A stretch of 64,000 bases of DNA from an uncultured Roseobacter sp. (lineage in GTDB: Bacteria > Pseudomonadota > Alphaproteobacteria > Rhodobacterales > Rhodobacteraceae): positions 682,001 through 746,000 of the forward strand of contig NZ_CANLKW010000003.1 in assembly GCF_947491795.1 (NCBI RefSeq), written 5' to 3'. The translations under genes were made by a program, and so were the position numbers. Below are positions 44,769 to 52,644 of the stretch, in pieces (positions within the stretch are counted from its first letter, which is position 1; every line of letters begins with the position of its first letter). Under the pieces are notes generated by a model, which saw nothing but the letters and a program-made list of their open reading frames with translations, had not been told where the DNA came from and searched no databases.

Positions 44769-45529
44769 TGCGCAGACTGGCCCTCCTGATCACAGTCCTG
44801 CTGCTGGCGCTGCCTGCAATAGCCGAAGAGGTTGTGCTGGGTCTGAGCAAAGACACGGTTTCGATCAATACCAGCTTTGACGGCTCCGAAATCCTGATTT
44901 TCGGCGCGGTGAAACGCGAAGCGCCGATCCCGGACGACCCGCGTCTGCAGGTCATTATTACCGTCGCCGGACCAGACGAGACATTCACCGTCCGGCGCAA
45001 GGAAAAGAAGTTCGGCATCTGGGTCAACACCGACGCCGTCGAGGTCGACCGAGCTCCCAGTTTTTACGCGGTTTCGACCAGTACGGCGCTGGGACTATCC
45101 CTGAGCAACACAGAAGATCTGCGGCACAAGGTATCTATCCCCCGCGCGATCCGGTCCGTCGGGGCGCCCGATACGATCAGGGATGCGACCCTCTTTACCG
45201 ATGCGCTGATCCGTATCAAGTCCGGGTCGAACCAGTACCAGCTCAACGAAGGTACAGTCAGCGTCGATGCCCAGACTCTGTTCCGCGCAGCGATCGAGCT
45301 CCCGGCCGCGCTGACAGAAGGGGATTACGAGACACGTATTTTCCTCACCCGGGGCGGAGAGGTCATCTCGCGGTATGAAACCAGCATCTATGTCCGCAAA
45401 GTCGGCCTGGAGCGCTGGCTGTTCAAGCTGTCACGGGAAAATGCACTGATGTATGGTCTGATGTCGCTGGCCATTGCGATCAGCGCCGGCTGGGCCGCAT
45501 CCGCCGTGTTCCGCATCTTCCGCGCCTGA
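44768..45529 (+). CDS. TIGR02186-family protein, exported with C-terminal anchor
   Basis: 253 residues from the ATG at 44768. Signal peptide of about 20 residues (ALPAIAEE), a beta-rich periplasmic part (VVLGLSKDTVSINTSFDGSE, IPDDPRLQVIITVAGPDETF) and one transmembrane helix near residues 226-248. It belongs to the alphaproteobacterial family that typically sits next to a TauE/SafE gene, as here. Probable accessory protein of the exporter; mechanism unknown. Confidence 0.88.
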   Translation: MRRLALLITVLLLALPAIAEEVVLGLSKDTVSINTSFDGSEILIFGAVKREAPIPDDPRLQVIITVAGPDETFTVRRKEKKFGIWVNTDAVEVDRAPSFYAVSTSTALGLSLSNTEDLRHKVSIPRAIRSVGAPDTIRDATLFTDALIRIKSGSNQYQLNEGTVSVDAQTLFRAAIELPAALTEGDYETRIFLTRGGEVISRYETSIYVRKVGLERWLFKLSRENALMYGLMSLAIAISAGWAASAVFRIFRA

Positions 45530-45548
45530 GCCAATACCCGGAATGAGC

Positions 45549-46250
45549 CTAGCCACGCCCGATGTAGGGCATGGTTGTCGCCATCACCGTCATGAACTGC
45601 ACGTTTGCCTCTGCCGGCAGGTTTGCCATATGCAAGACCGAGGATGCCGCATGGGACACGTCCATCGTTGCCGTGCCGGGCTGGGTCTTTTTCAACTCCT
45701 GCAGCAGCGCCGTTTCCGCATTGCCTATGTCGATCTGACCACAGGCGATACCGAACGGCCTGCCATCCAGTGACAGGGTTTTCGTGAGCCCCGTTACCGC
45801 GTGTTTCGTTGTGGTATAGCACACAGAGTTCGGCCGCGGCACATAGGCGGAGAGCGACCCGTTGTTGATAATGCGCCCACCCTGGGGATCCTGGGCACGC
45901 ATCCGCGCAAAGGCGAGGCGTGCCGCGATGAACATCCCTCCGACATTGACGGAAAGAACCTGCGCCCAGTCCTCCAGCGGCACCTCGTCTATGGTCGCGG
46001 GCGGGCCAAAAAGACCCGCGTTGTTAAACAACACATCGATATGCCCAAAGGCCTCAAAGGCCGCCGCCATCGCCGTCGCATCGGTGACGTCTGCCGGCAA
46101 CGGCACCGCGGTTTCGTACCTGTCGGCCAGCGCCTCCAGCAGATCGCCCCGCCGGGCGATCAGACCAACGCGCCAGCCTTCCGTCAGGAAAAGCTCAGCA
46201 GTGGAGTGTCCGATGCCGGAACTGGCTCCGGTGATGATAATGGATTTCAC
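45549..46250 (-). CDS. Short-chain dehydrogenase/reductase
   Basis: 233 residues, classical SDR. Cofactor motif TGASSGIGHS at 6-15, NNAG near 85, catalytic Ser in NNGSLSAYV, and Tyr-x3-Lys in CYTTTKHAVTGL. Substrate cannot be named; it is most like small NADP-dependent SDRs with broad specificity. The start overlaps the stop of the upstream RecD-like helicase gene by four bases, an odd functional pair. Confidence 0.92.
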   Translation of the reverse strand: MKSIIITGASSGIGHSTAELFLTEGWRVGLIARRGDLLEALADRYETAVPLPADVTDATAMAAAFEAFGHIDVLFNNAGLFGPPATIDEVPLEDWAQVLSVNVGGMFIAARLAFARMRAQDPQGGRIINNGSLSAYVPRPNSVCYTTTKHAVTGLTKTLSLDGRPFGIACGQIDIGNAETALLQELKKTQPGTATMDVSHAASSVLHMANLPAEANVQFMTVMATTMPYIGRG

Positions 46251-47788
46251 AGCAGATCCTCCTCAGGGGGTTCAGACAGGGTCAGGGCAGTAGCAGGCAC
46301 ACTGCGCAGGTCATCGGTGTTCAGTGGCCCGGAGGGACGCGCGAGCCGGTTTCGCACCACCCACACCAGACGCTCCTGTGCACGCGTAATCGCGACATAG
46401 GCAAGGCGTTTCCAAAGGGGCTGACCGGCCTCTGTCCGCCCCATCCGCGCAGCCGTATAAAGATCCGGCGCAAAGACCTGGACTGTATCCCACTGGGAGC
46501 CCTGGGCCTTGTGTATTGTCACGGCAGCACCATGCAGAAACGTGGCCCCCATCCTGGCCGCGAATGGAATAAAGGGCTCTTCCTCGTCCGGCTTTTCGAT
46601 CTTCACGATTGATGCGGCAGAAACCTGCGGATCCTCGGCCCCCATGACATGCAACCGGCTGAACCCTGGCTTGCGCCCCTCGCCCAGAAAAATGACCTGC
46701 GCGCCTTTTATCAGCCCACGCGCCTCGAGATCGAGCCGTTTTTTGCGGTGTTTCAATGGCAGCTCAAGACCGTCGCATATCAGCGGCTCACCGGCGAGCA
46801 GTGCATCCTCGGGCGCACCATGCACCTGGCGGAACGCGTTGATCAGCCGGATACGCGTGGCATTGCGCCAGACCAGCACAGGGCTGCGGGCCATCAGATC
46901 AACCTCGACGCGCTGACCCCAGACGACACGGTCGTCCCGGGCGGCAGCCTGTTCAACCATCCGCTCAAATTGTTCAAAGGTCAGGTCCGGATCGCTGAGC
47001 GCATGCGCAAGGTCGAGAATCGGGTTGTCGGCATCCTGACGGTGAATACGGCTCAGGTTCAGCACCCTCTGCTCTGGCAGCTTGTCGAATACCATTGTGC
47101 CCGACTGATTGACCGGTGCCAGCTGTGCAGGATCGCCAAAGAGAAGCAGCGTCGGGAAGATTTCCTGCAAGTCCTCAAACTGCCGGTCATCCAGCATCGA
47201 GGATTCGTCGATAAATCCTATGTCCAGCGGCTCTTCGCGCCGTTTCCATCCCGTGATGAAATCCGACCCGCGCAATCCGGCGGCAGCCAGAGCGCCGGGG
47301 ATGGACTTGTTGCCGGCATAGAACTTTGCTGCCCGTTCAAGAGCCTCGTCGGTCAGGCCCTCGATTTCCGGCTTTTCACCGTTTCCCGTCAGCCATTCCG
47401 CGATCCGCTCGTATTCAGGGTCATACACCGGGGTGTAGAGAATGCGGTGAATGGTGGTCGCCGGCACGCCCCGCAGACGCAGGACAGAGGCCGCTTTGTT
47501 CGTCGGCGCAAGCACCGCCAGCGTGCGTTTGTCCTTTTTCCGCCGGCTTTCATAGTCACCCGAGACAATTTCAGCGCCCGCCCCTTCCAGCGCCTTGTAA
47601 AGCTCTGCAAGTAATAGCGTTTTCCCGGACCCGGCCTTGCCGGTGACAGCGAGAACCGAGCTCGTTGTGCCCCGCGGCGGCGTTAGTAACTGGTCATCCA
47701 GATTGACACCTGCGCTGCGCAGCACGTCGGAAATCGTGTCAAAGGCCTGCGCCTGATCGTCGGAAAATGTGAGCGCCGGTGCATTCAT
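46247..47788 (-). CDS. ATP-dependent RecD-like DNA helicase
   Basis: 513 residues, superfamily 1. Walker A VTGKAGSGKTLLL near 49-61, motif II FIDESSMLDD, LLFGDPAQLAPV (motif III), then VTIHKAQGSQWDTVQV and VAITRAQERLVWVV in the C-terminal UvrD_C_2 part. It is smaller than RecD2 and lacks long N-terminal extensions; such stand-alone helicases resemble phage Dda. Role in repair or recombination is inferred. It follows luxI by 50 bp and overlaps the SDR gene. Confidence 0.9.
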   Translation of the reverse strand: MNAPALTFSDDQAQAFDTISDVLRSAGVNLDDQLLTPPRGTTSSVLAVTGKAGSGKTLLLAELYKALEGAGAEIVSGDYESRRKKDKRTLAVLAPTNKAASVLRLRGVPATTIHRILYTPVYDPEYERIAEWLTGNGEKPEIEGLTDEALERAAKFYAGNKSIPGALAAAGLRGSDFITGWKRREEPLDIGFIDESSMLDDRQFEDLQEIFPTLLLFGDPAQLAPVNQSGTMVFDKLPEQRVLNLSRIHRQDADNPILDLAHALSDPDLTFEQFERMVEQAAARDDRVVWGQRVEVDLMARSPVLVWRNATRIRLINAFRQVHGAPEDALLAGEPLICDGLELPLKHRKKRLDLEARGLIKGAQVIFLGEGRKPGFSRLHVMGAEDPQVSAASIVKIEKPDEEEPFIPFAARMGATFLHGAAVTIHKAQGSQWDTVQVFAPDLYTAARMGRTEAGQPLWKRLAYVAITRAQERLVWVVRNRLARPSGPLNTDDLRSVPATALTLSEPPEEDLL

Positions 47789-47838
47789 AGCGCGACCCTA
47801 CAGTCAGGCCGCGCCGGGTGCCAGATGTCACGTGCCGC

Positions 47839-48477
47839 TCAGCAGGCACGAACCAGTTTCGGCGCGGTTGTTGCACCGAATGCCCGTTCAAACCACAGGC
47901 GGGACAGCTCGGGCGACACACCTGCCCGACGCGCGACCAGAGCCTGTGCTTCGGGCGTGAATTCCCACAGACCGACGCTGATTTTGTCGCGGCCTTCACC
48001 TTTGCTGCCCAACACGTCCGGGGACGAACCGATCATACGGTAGATCCGCACCATGCGTGCGTCGAACACACCCACAAAGTGTCTTACCCCGAAACCGTTC
48101 ATGATCTCTCCGCCCCCCAGCATCAGTGCGGCCGCAACTGTGCTTGGTGCTTCGCGGTTCAGACAAAAGCGGGTGCATTCCCAGATCAGGGGGCTGGTCA
48201 CAGTGCCGCCGCCCATCACATCGGTGAAATGGTCGTTTACCATCGTGCGTTCGGTTGTGGGCAGAAAGCGCATGGAGCCACCGTGCGTGCCATCGGCTTT
48301 TTCCCAGATCACGTACAGCGGATTGAGGTCGTCATATTCGTCACGTTCCCAGCCCTGTGCATCAACATTCACTTCCCAGCCAAGTCTGGTTTTGAACTGG
48401 TCTGCCCGGTCCCGGAACATGGTATCTGTCAGAAGCGGGTACTGTTTCAGCTGGTCTGCATAGAGGTAACGAAGCAT
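47839..48477 (-). CDS. luxI: Acyl-homoserine-lactone synthase, LuxI family
   Basis: 212 residues. All conserved residues of the family are present: Arg24, Phe28, Trp34 (FKTRLGWEV), Asp46 and Asp49 (ERDEYDD), Arg70 (GSMRFLPT), Phe84, Glu100 and Arg103 (WECTRFCL). It makes an N-acyl-homoserine lactone from S-adenosylmethionine and an acyl-ACP; chain length cannot be predicted. An AAAGGA site precedes the ATG. It lies 116 bp downstream of luxR on the same strand. The gap contains a dyad and an FNR-like box. Confidence 0.96.
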   Translation of the reverse strand: MLRYLYADQLKQYPLLTDTMFRDRADQFKTRLGWEVNVDAQGWERDEYDDLNPLYVIWEKADGTHGGSMRFLPTTERTMVNDHFTDVMGGGTVTSPLIWECTRFCLNREAPSTVAAALMLGGGEIMNGFGVRHFVGVFDARMVRIYRMIGSSPDVLGSKGEGRDKISVGLWEFTPEAQALVARRAGVSPELSRLWFERAFGATTAPKLVRAC

Positions 48478-48521
48478 GTTGTTGATCCTTTGGTCGCATC
48501 AGAAGGTGCACCAAGGATTGC

Positions 48522-48535
48522 TTGATCATGATTAA
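48522..48535 (-). promoter_or_regulatory. FNR/CRP-type box upstream of luxI (one mismatch)
   Basis: On the minus strand TTAAT-CATG-ATCAA, against the FNR/FnrL consensus TTGAT-N4-ATCAA. Nine of ten consensus bases match. It ends 45 bp upstream of the luxI start. Confidence 0.4.
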
Positions 48536-48565
48536 CCGACGGAAACCGCCACGCGCGGCCCGGTA

Positions 48566-48586
48566 ACCTTTTCGGGCAACAAAGGT
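48566..48586 (-). promoter_or_regulatory. Dyad in the luxR-luxI gap, possible lux-type box
   Basis: ACCTTT (48566-48571) and AAAGGT (48581-48586) form a perfect inverted repeat with a 9-bp centre, 21 bp in total. The lux-box consensus is also an ACCT...AGGT dyad of about 20 bp. It starts 8 bp after the luxR stop and lies about 90-110 bp before luxI. Confidence 0.35.
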
Positions 48587-48593
48587 CGGGTTT

Positions 48594-49316
48594 TCACACC
48601 ACAATGACGCCGCGGCTGATGGCTCTGGCGACGGCATGGGTCGTGTTGGCAGCGCCCAGTTTGAAGCGGGCGCTTTCAATGTAGACACGCAGTGTATGCT
48701 CTGAAATCGAAAGGGTTTCAGCCACTTGCGCCCTGTTGTATCCGATTGCCAGCAGTGTCAGCGCATCCGTTTCGCGCGGCGACAACGGCTGGGAATGTTC
48801 CGGAGTTTTGTTCGGCTCAAACTCCAGGGCCTTTTGGTTAAAATAGTGGGCGATCAGGATCAGTTCACGCCGGTTGGTTTCTGTGAAGGTCTCCCACTCA
48901 TCGTCGTCACAGGTGTGATTCACGGTAAAGAGCGCGAACTGCCCGTTAGGCCCTCGGATGGGAATCGAGTACCCCTGATTCCCTATTCCGTATTCTACAG
49001 ATTCTGCCTGGAGTGCCCGGGCAGCCTTGCTGGACCAGTCCAGCTTTTTCCAGTCTACCGGATGGAACCGCTGGTAACATCCGATAACCACCGGGTCGAT
49101 GCGCAGGTAGTTCTGCTGCTGATAGCGTTCGGCCCAATCGAGGGGATAAGTGCCGTAGCCATACTGAGCGCCTGCGCTATCGACCCAGTGATATACGATA
49201 TTGTCGACCTGAAAGTGCGACCTGAGGGCGACAATCGCATCCTGGATACCTTCAAGCGTGTCCGCCTGCTCCAGCGCCGCCAATACCGCTTCCACCGGGT
49301 TCAAGTTGTCTTTCAT
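48594..49316 (-). CDS. luxR: LuxR-family quorum-sensing regulator
   Basis: 240 residues from the ATG at 49316 (MKDNLNPVEAVLAALEQADT). The autoinducer-binding domain (about 10-165) has Trp61, Tyr65, Asp74 and Pro75 in the segment LDWAERYQQQNYLRIDPVV, the pocket residues of TraR/LuxR. The C-terminal LuxR helix-turn-helix (about 178-238) reads LSPRETDALTLLAIGYNRAQ and ISEHTLRVYIESARFKLGAA. It should sense the signal made by the downstream luxI. Its first 22 codons overlap the upstream 73-residue gene in another frame. Confidence 0.94.
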   Translation of the reverse strand: MKDNLNPVEAVLAALEQADTLEGIQDAIVALRSHFQVDNIVYHWVDSAGAQYGYGTYPLDWAERYQQQNYLRIDPVVIGCYQRFHPVDWKKLDWSSKAARALQAESVEYGIGNQGYSIPIRGPNGQFALFTVNHTCDDDEWETFTETNRRELILIAHYFNQKALEFEPNKTPEHSQPLSPRETDALTLLAIGYNRAQVAETLSISEHTLRVYIESARFKLGAANTTHAVARAISRGVIVV

Positions 49317-49473
49317 GTTGCGTTTCGCCCTGCGTCTTCTCATGAAGCGCCGCAATTTCGGCCAGAGCAACAATCGCGGTATCGTCTAACTGTTCGGCAA
49401 GTACCGGCAAGTCATTCGCTGTCGCAAAAGTTTTCAAGTCCGTCAGAACGTCCAAAATCCAGTCACTTCTCAT
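49252..49473 (-). CDS. Small conserved protein upstream of luxR
   Basis: 73 residues, MRSDWILDVLTDLKTFATAN and on, with an amphipathic helix-like N-terminal 50 residues (LAEQLDDTAIVALAEIAALH) and a Gly-rich tail. I recall closely similar small proteins upstream of luxR in other roseobacters; no function is known to me. It overlaps luxR by 65 bp out of frame, so translation is probably coupled. A CtrA-type box lies 21-37 bp before its start, making it the first gene of the quorum-sensing operon. Confidence 0.75.
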   Translation of the reverse strand: MRSDWILDVLTDLKTFATANDLPVLAEQLDDTAIVALAEIAALHEKTQGETQHERQLEPGGSGIGGAGAGGHA

Positions 49474-49493
49474 ATCAGACTCGCCTTTTAAAG

Positions 49494-49510
49494 GTTAATG
49501 AAGCATTAAC
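49494..49510 (-). promoter_or_regulatory. Perfect palindromic CtrA-type box
   Basis: GTTAATGAAGCATTAAC contains TTAA-N7-TTAAC on both strands, the full alphaproteobacterial CtrA consensus. It is 21-37 bp upstream of the 73-residue gene that starts the luxR-luxI operon. A GACTC (GANTC, CcrM methylation target) lies at 49478-49482 between it and the start codon. Confidence 0.65.
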
Positions 49511-49538
49511 ACAACTCTAGCATGTACTAATACCACTT

Positions 49539-49586
49539 GAAAATTCGCGGTTATTTACTCCCCAGAAATAGCGAGGGCGAATTTTC
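49539..49586. repeat. 10-bp perfect inverted repeat between ccr and the lux operon
   Basis: GAAAATTCGC (49539-49548) and GCGAATTTTC (49577-49586) are perfect complements around 28 bp, whose inner part can extend the stem imperfectly (TTATTT / AAATAG). It lies in the 216-bp gap after ccr and about 30 bp upstream of the CtrA-type box. Could be an operator pair or an RNA hairpin. Confidence 0.5.
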
Positions 49587-49625
49587 TAAGTCACTGTTCC
49601 CAAAAAGCGACACACGTATAACGGG

Positions 49626-49661
49626 AAAACCCTGTGAAATCGTTAGTCGATTCGCAGGGTT
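49626..49661 (-). terminator. Intrinsic terminator of ccr
   Basis: AACCCTG (49628-49634) pairs with CAGGGTT (49655-49661), extended inside by GAAATCG/CGATTC with a bulge. On the minus strand the stem is followed by TTTT and then CCC. It lies 29 bp after the ccr stop. Confidence 0.65.
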
Positions 49662-49689
49662 CAGTAAAGTAAAACGACTCGCTGGAACC

Positions 49690-50970
49690 TTAACGCCTGG
49701 CCTCAAGCGCATCCTCGAGCGTTCTCAGACCCGTGGCAGGTGCCTGCACCAGCACAGACATGTTCCCGGGCTTATGCTCGTTGCGCATCATCTTCATATG
49801 CGCCTGGGGCAGATCGTTCCAGGCGAACACTTCGGACATACATGGATCAAGACGGCGCTCCAGCATCAGCTTGTTCGCTGCACTTGCCTGCTTGAGGTGT
49901 GCAAAGTGGCTTCCCTGCAGGCGTTTCTGATGCATCCACATATAACGTACATCAAAAGTGAGGTTAAAGCCGGTGGTACCCGCACAGATCACAACCATGC
50001 CGCCCTTTTTGACAACAAAGGTCGAGACAGGGAAAGTAGACTCGCCTGGGTGCTCAAAAACCATGTCGACATTGACACCCTTGCCGGTGATGTCCCAGAT
50101 CGCCTTGCCGAACTTGCGGGCTTCCGTAAACCACGCGGCATATTCGGGGGTATTGACCGTCGGCAACTGACCCCAGCAGTTAAAGTCGCGCCGGTTCAGC
50201 ACGCCCTTGGCGCCAAGGTCCATCACAAACTGACGTTTGCTCTCATCAGAGATCACACCGATGGCATTGGCCCCTGCCGTATTGATGAGCTGGATCGCAT
50301 AGGAACCAAGCCCCCCCGACGCGCCCCAGACCAGAACATTCTGCCCGGGTTTCAGGTCATGCGGCTCATGCCCGAAAAGCATTCGGTAGGCAGTTGCCAG
50401 TGTCAGCGTATAGCAGGCCGCTTCTTCCCAGGTCAGATGCCGTGGCCGCGGCATCAGCTGCTGGCTCTGGACGCGGGTGAACTGACTGAAAGATCCGTCG
50501 GGTGTTTCATAGCCCCAAATGCGCTGGCTGGGGGAATACATCGGATCACCGCCATTGCATTCTTCATCGTCGCCGTCGTCCTGGTTGCAGTGGATGACCA
50601 CTTCGTCGCCGACTTTCCAGCGGGTGACCCTGTCACCAACGGCCCAGACGATGCCCGCGGCATCCGATCCTGCAATGTGATAGGGCTGTCTGTGTCCGTC
50701 AAACGGGCTGATCGGCTGGCCAAGCGCCGCCCAGACGCCGTTATAGTTCACACCGGCCGCCATAACGAGGACCAGCACGTCCTGGCTGTCGAGCTCAGGG
50801 ACATCGACAACTTCCTGGAGCATGGCTTTGTCCGGCTCGCCATGCCGTTCACGGCGGATCGCCCAAGCGTACATCTGTTTGGGCACATATCCCATGGGCG
50901 GCATCTCACCGACCTCATAGAGATCTTTCTCCGGGGCCTCGTATTGAGCGATCGTTGTATCCAGTGCCAT
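49690..50970 (-). CDS. ccrA: Crotonyl-CoA carboxylase/reductase
   Basis: 426 residues of the zinc-free MDR superfamily. Segments such as GYVPKQMYAWAIRRERHGEP, HIAGSDAAGIVWAVGDRVTR, VIHCNQDDGDDEECNGGDPM and the Rossmann motif LVWGASGGLGSYAIQLINTA are diagnostic of Ccr. It reductively carboxylates crotonyl-CoA to ethylmalonyl-CoA with NADPH and CO2, the key step of the ethylmalonyl-CoA pathway for acetyl-CoA growth. Its own promoter lies in the 144-bp upstream gap, and a terminator follows. Ecm is encoded 1.7 kb away on the other strand. Confidence 0.97.
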   Translation of the reverse strand: MALDTTIAQYEAPEKDLYEVGEMPPMGYVPKQMYAWAIRRERHGEPDKAMLQEVVDVPELDSQDVLVLVMAAGVNYNGVWAALGQPISPFDGHRQPYHIAGSDAAGIVWAVGDRVTRWKVGDEVVIHCNQDDGDDEECNGGDPMYSPSQRIWGYETPDGSFSQFTRVQSQQLMPRPRHLTWEEAACYTLTLATAYRMLFGHEPHDLKPGQNVLVWGASGGLGSYAIQLINTAGANAIGVISDESKRQFVMDLGAKGVLNRRDFNCWGQLPTVNTPEYAAWFTEARKFGKAIWDITGKGVNVDMVFEHPGESTFPVSTFVVKKGGMVVICAGTTGFNLTFDVRYMWMHQKRLQGSHFAHLKQASAANKLMLERRLDPCMSEVFAWNDLPQAHMKMMRNEHKPGNMSVLVQAPATGLRTLEDALEARR

Positions 50971-51114
50971 GCCAGTCTCCAGCTAACCAAAACCATGCCG
51001 CATCGCAGAATCGCGGCGCTTTGAGACTGGAATAGGCACCATCACGCAACATTGCAACCGTTGAAGGGCATTTTTTGTAATTTTATAACCGAGCGACTGC
51101 AGAAACCCTCGAAA
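50971..51114 (-). promoter_or_regulatory. ccr promoter region
   Basis: The 144-bp gap upstream of ccr includes TTGCAATGTTGCGTGATGG on the minus strand (about 51035-51057), with TTGC repeated at an 8-bp spacing. TTGC/GCAA motifs also occur upstream of ecm. A regulator of acetate assimilation (RamB-like) might bind, but no site is certain. No clear -10 element. Confidence 0.35.
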
Positions 51115-52476
51115 TTAGTCCCTCGATTCCAAAAACCGGTGCGAAACTGAATGCGCATAGAAATCGAGAACAGCCTCTTCTCCGGCGCAGACCTGCCAGT
51201 GTCCGCCTTTTTCCCCGATCACTTTGTGCCTGGTCAGCAGGGTAAGCGCGCGGATGACTGCCTGGGAAAACTCATCAGAGGACATCTGCGGCATGTGCTC
51301 CCGCACACTGCCAGACATTATCACTGCCCGGTCCAGGACCTCAGCGGATGTCAGCGGGGCATCAGCTGTCCGGATCACCTGCGCCACCAGTGGCACCATC
51401 AGCACCGGCATCGCATCCTCGATACGCTGCATCAGTTCACCGGCCAGCGCCTCCACCGGTTGCTCCGGGCCGAAACTGCGCAGCGACAGCGGCTCGCCAA
51501 AAACTACGCCCGCTGTGCCAAAGCGGATGATCCGTCCGCGCAGCCCCTGCCAGAACTTGCGCAGAACAAAACCGACCACAACTGACACCCGTGCACCAAA
51601 CCGGCGATCCCCGCGTTTACCGGCAGCAATAAGCACCCGGTCCTCCAGCACCCTGTCATAGTTGATCGCGACAGGGACAAAGACCACATCGCGTCCTTCG
51701 GGGTCATATCCATCCCTGAGGTATGTGAGCAGGCCCATCTTTGGTGGCATCAGCCGCCCGGTCAGGCTCAGCCCGCCTTCGGGGAACACCCCCTGGGCCA
51801 CGCCGCCCTTGGTCGCCATCTGAACGTACCGGGCCAGCACCTTGCGATAGAGCGCGCCCCGTGATTTGCGCCGGATGAAATAAGCACCCATCATCCGGAT
51901 CAGGCGGCTGATGGGCCAGACCCGCGCCCATTCACCGACTGCATAAGACAGTGCAGAGGCCCGTGCAGCCAGATAAGTGACCAGCACATAGTCCATGTTC
52001 GAGCGATGGTTCATGATGAAAACGATGGTGGCATCGCGTGGGATGCTCTGGATCACGGCATCATTGCGCGGGCCGGTCCATACCTCATATATCGCGCGCA
52101 CCAGAACCCGGGCCATCCGTGTACCGAGGCCGAAGTAGGTAAAGGCGCTGAAACTGGGTACGATCTCACGCGCATAGGTCCGGGCCTTCTCAAATCCGAC
52201 GTTCTCTGGCACGCCGTGCTCATGGGCGTAGTTGACGATTTCCTGGGTGACTTCGGGGTCATAGATCAGGCGCTGGATCATGTCATAACGGCGGGCCAGC
52301 TTAAACGGCTCGATCGGACGGGTCAGGCGCTGGTTCAAACGCGCAACCGCCCGCTCCAGCCGCCGGCGAAAGAACCAGCGCACCGAAGGAAACAGAAAAT
52401 GCGAAGCAAATGTCACCGCCGCGAAAAGCAGCACCAGCACAAACAGCCAGACCGGGATTTCAACCACTTGCGTCAT
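51115..52476 (-). CDS. Glycerol-phosphate/1-acylglycerol-phosphate acyltransferase (PlsB/PlsC superfamily)
   Basis: 453 residues from the ATG at 52476 (MTQVVEIPVWLFVLVLLFAA). A TTG at 52512 is an alternative start. One N-terminal transmembrane helix precedes a cytoplasmic acyltransferase domain with NHRSNMD (HX4D catalytic motif) and FPEGGLSLTGRLMPPKMGLL (glycerophosphate-binding block). These motifs and the length are closer to the PlsB/DHAPAT group than to small PlsC enzymes. It acylates a phospholipid precursor. It sits between ccr and ecm. Confidence 0.88.
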   Translation of the reverse strand: MTQVVEIPVWLFVLVLLFAAVTFASHFLFPSVRWFFRRRLERAVARLNQRLTRPIEPFKLARRYDMIQRLIYDPEVTQEIVNYAHEHGVPENVGFEKARTYAREIVPSFSAFTYFGLGTRMARVLVRAIYEVWTGPRNDAVIQSIPRDATIVFIMNHRSNMDYVLVTYLAARASALSYAVGEWARVWPISRLIRMMGAYFIRRKSRGALYRKVLARYVQMATKGGVAQGVFPEGGLSLTGRLMPPKMGLLTYLRDGYDPEGRDVVFVPVAINYDRVLEDRVLIAAGKRGDRRFGARVSVVVGFVLRKFWQGLRGRIIRFGTAGVVFGEPLSLRSFGPEQPVEALAGELMQRIEDAMPVLMVPLVAQVIRTADAPLTSAEVLDRAVIMSGSVREHMPQMSSDEFSQAVIRALTLLTRHKVIGEKGGHWQVCAGEEAVLDFYAHSVSHRFLESRD

Positions 52477-52568
52477 GACGCCGACACTTACAGGCTCTCT
52501 GTCAGAGGGCAATGATCAAAAAACACCGACCTGTTTATGCTGCAGTGCAAATGCCGCGTCGCGGCGAA

Positions 52569-52598
52569 TTGACAACGGTATAAAATTGCAGGTATCTG
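52569..52598 (+). promoter_or_regulatory. Candidate ecm promoter
   Basis: A perfect TTGACA (52569-52574) lies 71 bp upstream of the ecm ATG. The best -10 after 18 bp is only TATCTG (52593-52598). GCAA-type motifs (TGCAAATGC near 52543-52551, TTGCAG at 52586-52591) flank it. Confidence 0.3.
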
Positions 52599-52644
52599 TC
52601 ATCTGACGCAATAAAATTACCATTCCGATTCAGGAGCGCCGCAG

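Noticed and set aside
49537..51024. 495-codon open frame on the plus strand
   Set aside because: Antisense to ccr, which is full length and unambiguous. No family features.
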